From NCBI GenBank assembly GCA_963931865.1, contig OZ007515.1, positions 11,667,663 to 11,731,662 of the forward strand: a stretch of DNA of 64,000 nucleotides, in the 5' to 3' direction. Position numbers and translations under genes: made by a program. The DNA comes from Axinella damicornis. Its lineage: Eukaryota; Porifera; Demospongiae; Axinellida; Axinellidae. Below, piece by piece: positions 63,326 through 64,000 of this stretch. Positions within the stretch are counted from its first letter, which is position 1. Every line of letters begins with the position of its first letter. A model generated the notes under the pieces. That model was given only the letters and a program-made list of their open reading frames with translations. It was not told the origin of the DNA and ran no database searches.

Positions 63326-64000
63326 CTTTTTGTCCTGTCTAGTTAGCTACCACTACGAGCACTGAAATTGCATGCAATTCAGTCCCTCATATCTCCCAAG
63401 CACAGAGTGGGACACAGGCATACATTATTTTCCTTGAAAGTGTACTATCAACACCATTAAAATTTACCATTCCTTTGCCTGAATCTCCGGGAAGCTGGAA
63501 ATGGCCCCAGGTCATGTTCAGCTTACCCAAAACCCCCCTCTCCTGGCTATCTTAGCTGTAACTTTGGCGTACAAGCTGTTAGCCACCTCCAACTTGCACT
63601 GATATGTAGTGCCGCCGCTCCTGCACGCGTGAGGACTCCGTGGGGGACCTGAAGTTGCTTCCTGTTGAAGCACGGTGACGTTTTGTAACCAAGGCAGCTC
63701 AGGTCAAAGGTCAAATTGAGCAACGCGCTCCGTACACGCGTAGCAAATAATTCAGTATGCACGGGTATGTACTTCCGGTACGCTGGCGATTCGACTGTAA
63801 TAGTTAACAAAACATGGAGTCGTTTAGCTAGCGCTAAGTCACTCTACATTAATTATTGTATTTCACTTCCGGTCGGTCCGGACCGGTGAAAAGGTCCATT
63901 AATCTTTAGTGTGATAAACCCAAACTCCTGATATGATTATATCAAATGTAAATAGCATACACTGTGTCATGTTTCAAGCATAATGAGCATTGCTGGAAAT
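63326..64000. other. Right edge: inverted-motif end and return of duplication S2
   Basis: 63547-63810 has an 87-residue minus ORF without motifs. From 63898 the sequence matches 44618-44705 (GATAAACCCAAACTCCTGAT), i.e. the continuation of segmental duplication S2 copy 2, which is cut by the window edge. Confidence 0.65.

Larger units (their letters stand above)
60070..63886. repeat. Block between inverted CCGGACCGACCGGAAGT motifs
   Basis: GGACCGGACC repeats ending GGACCGACCGGAAGTAGTAA (60075-60122) face ACTTCCGGTCGGTCCGGACC at 63866-63885. They may be ends of a 3.8-kb element, or two independent copies of a motif. It accounts for the rest of the 10.5-kb insertion relative to duplication copy 1, whose sequence resumes at 63898. 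Confidence 0.55.

Overview
The window is animal nuclear DNA. It holds spliced genes with GT-AG introns, an ankyrin/ROC-COR/death-domain protein, an iPLA2-like patatin, a translation factor eIF3e related to its metazoan orthologues, a non-LTR retrotransposon with a PHD finger and a 2A-like peptide, and very many short foldback elements. A marine early-branching metazoan, most likely a sponge, fits best. That assignment is inference from gene content and repeat style, not from a species-diagnostic marker.

Layout. 1-1757 is a 19-bp minisatellite. 1758-8600 is mostly non-coding, with exon-like fragments, a TA-flanked MITE and a gutted Ty3/Gypsy element. 8610-13331 is the most complete of three broken eIF3e copies. 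It carries a palindromic insertion in exon 1, two transposon insertions in intron 1, and large minisatellites where its middle exons should be. At 13331/13332 it runs, coding sequence to coding sequence, into the catalytic half of an iPLA2-like patatin gene (exons to 15937). 17215-20143 and 25185-28490 are a segmental duplication, each copy with an intact two-domain GNAT acetyltransferase gene. Between them lie a decayed secreted FAD-linked oxidase (minus strand) and a three-level nest of DNA transposons (22196-25184). 28498-32580 is the second eIF3e copy, with an inverted exon-1 piece. 34061-41675 (minus) is the best gene of the window, a three-exon gene for about 2,322 residues: some 44 ankyrin repeats, ROC GTPase, COR and two death-like domains.

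41.7-64 kb is almost entirely repeats. 42.5-44.65 kb and 49.87-53.36 kb (resuming at about 63.9 kb) are a second segmental duplication. The second copy took a 5'-truncated LINE (51141-52292) and a roughly 10.5-kb insertion (53.37-63.9 kb). That insertion contains a tandem array of about 480-bp units, bounded by a 45-bp inverted repeat and hit by a full-length CR1/L2-like LINE with an intact ORF (54975-58820). The third eIF3e copy lies at 46749-48132.

The most striking signal is a scattered set of 40-122-bp near-perfect hairpins. They share only the termini TAG(T/C)CT...AG(A/G)CTA, have unrelated stems, and mostly sit between 9-bp direct repeats. In two cases a paralogous copy in the same window shows the empty site. 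Because eIF3e, the GNAT region and the 42/50-kb region are duplicated within the window, many insertions can be dated and their target-site duplications read by comparing copies.
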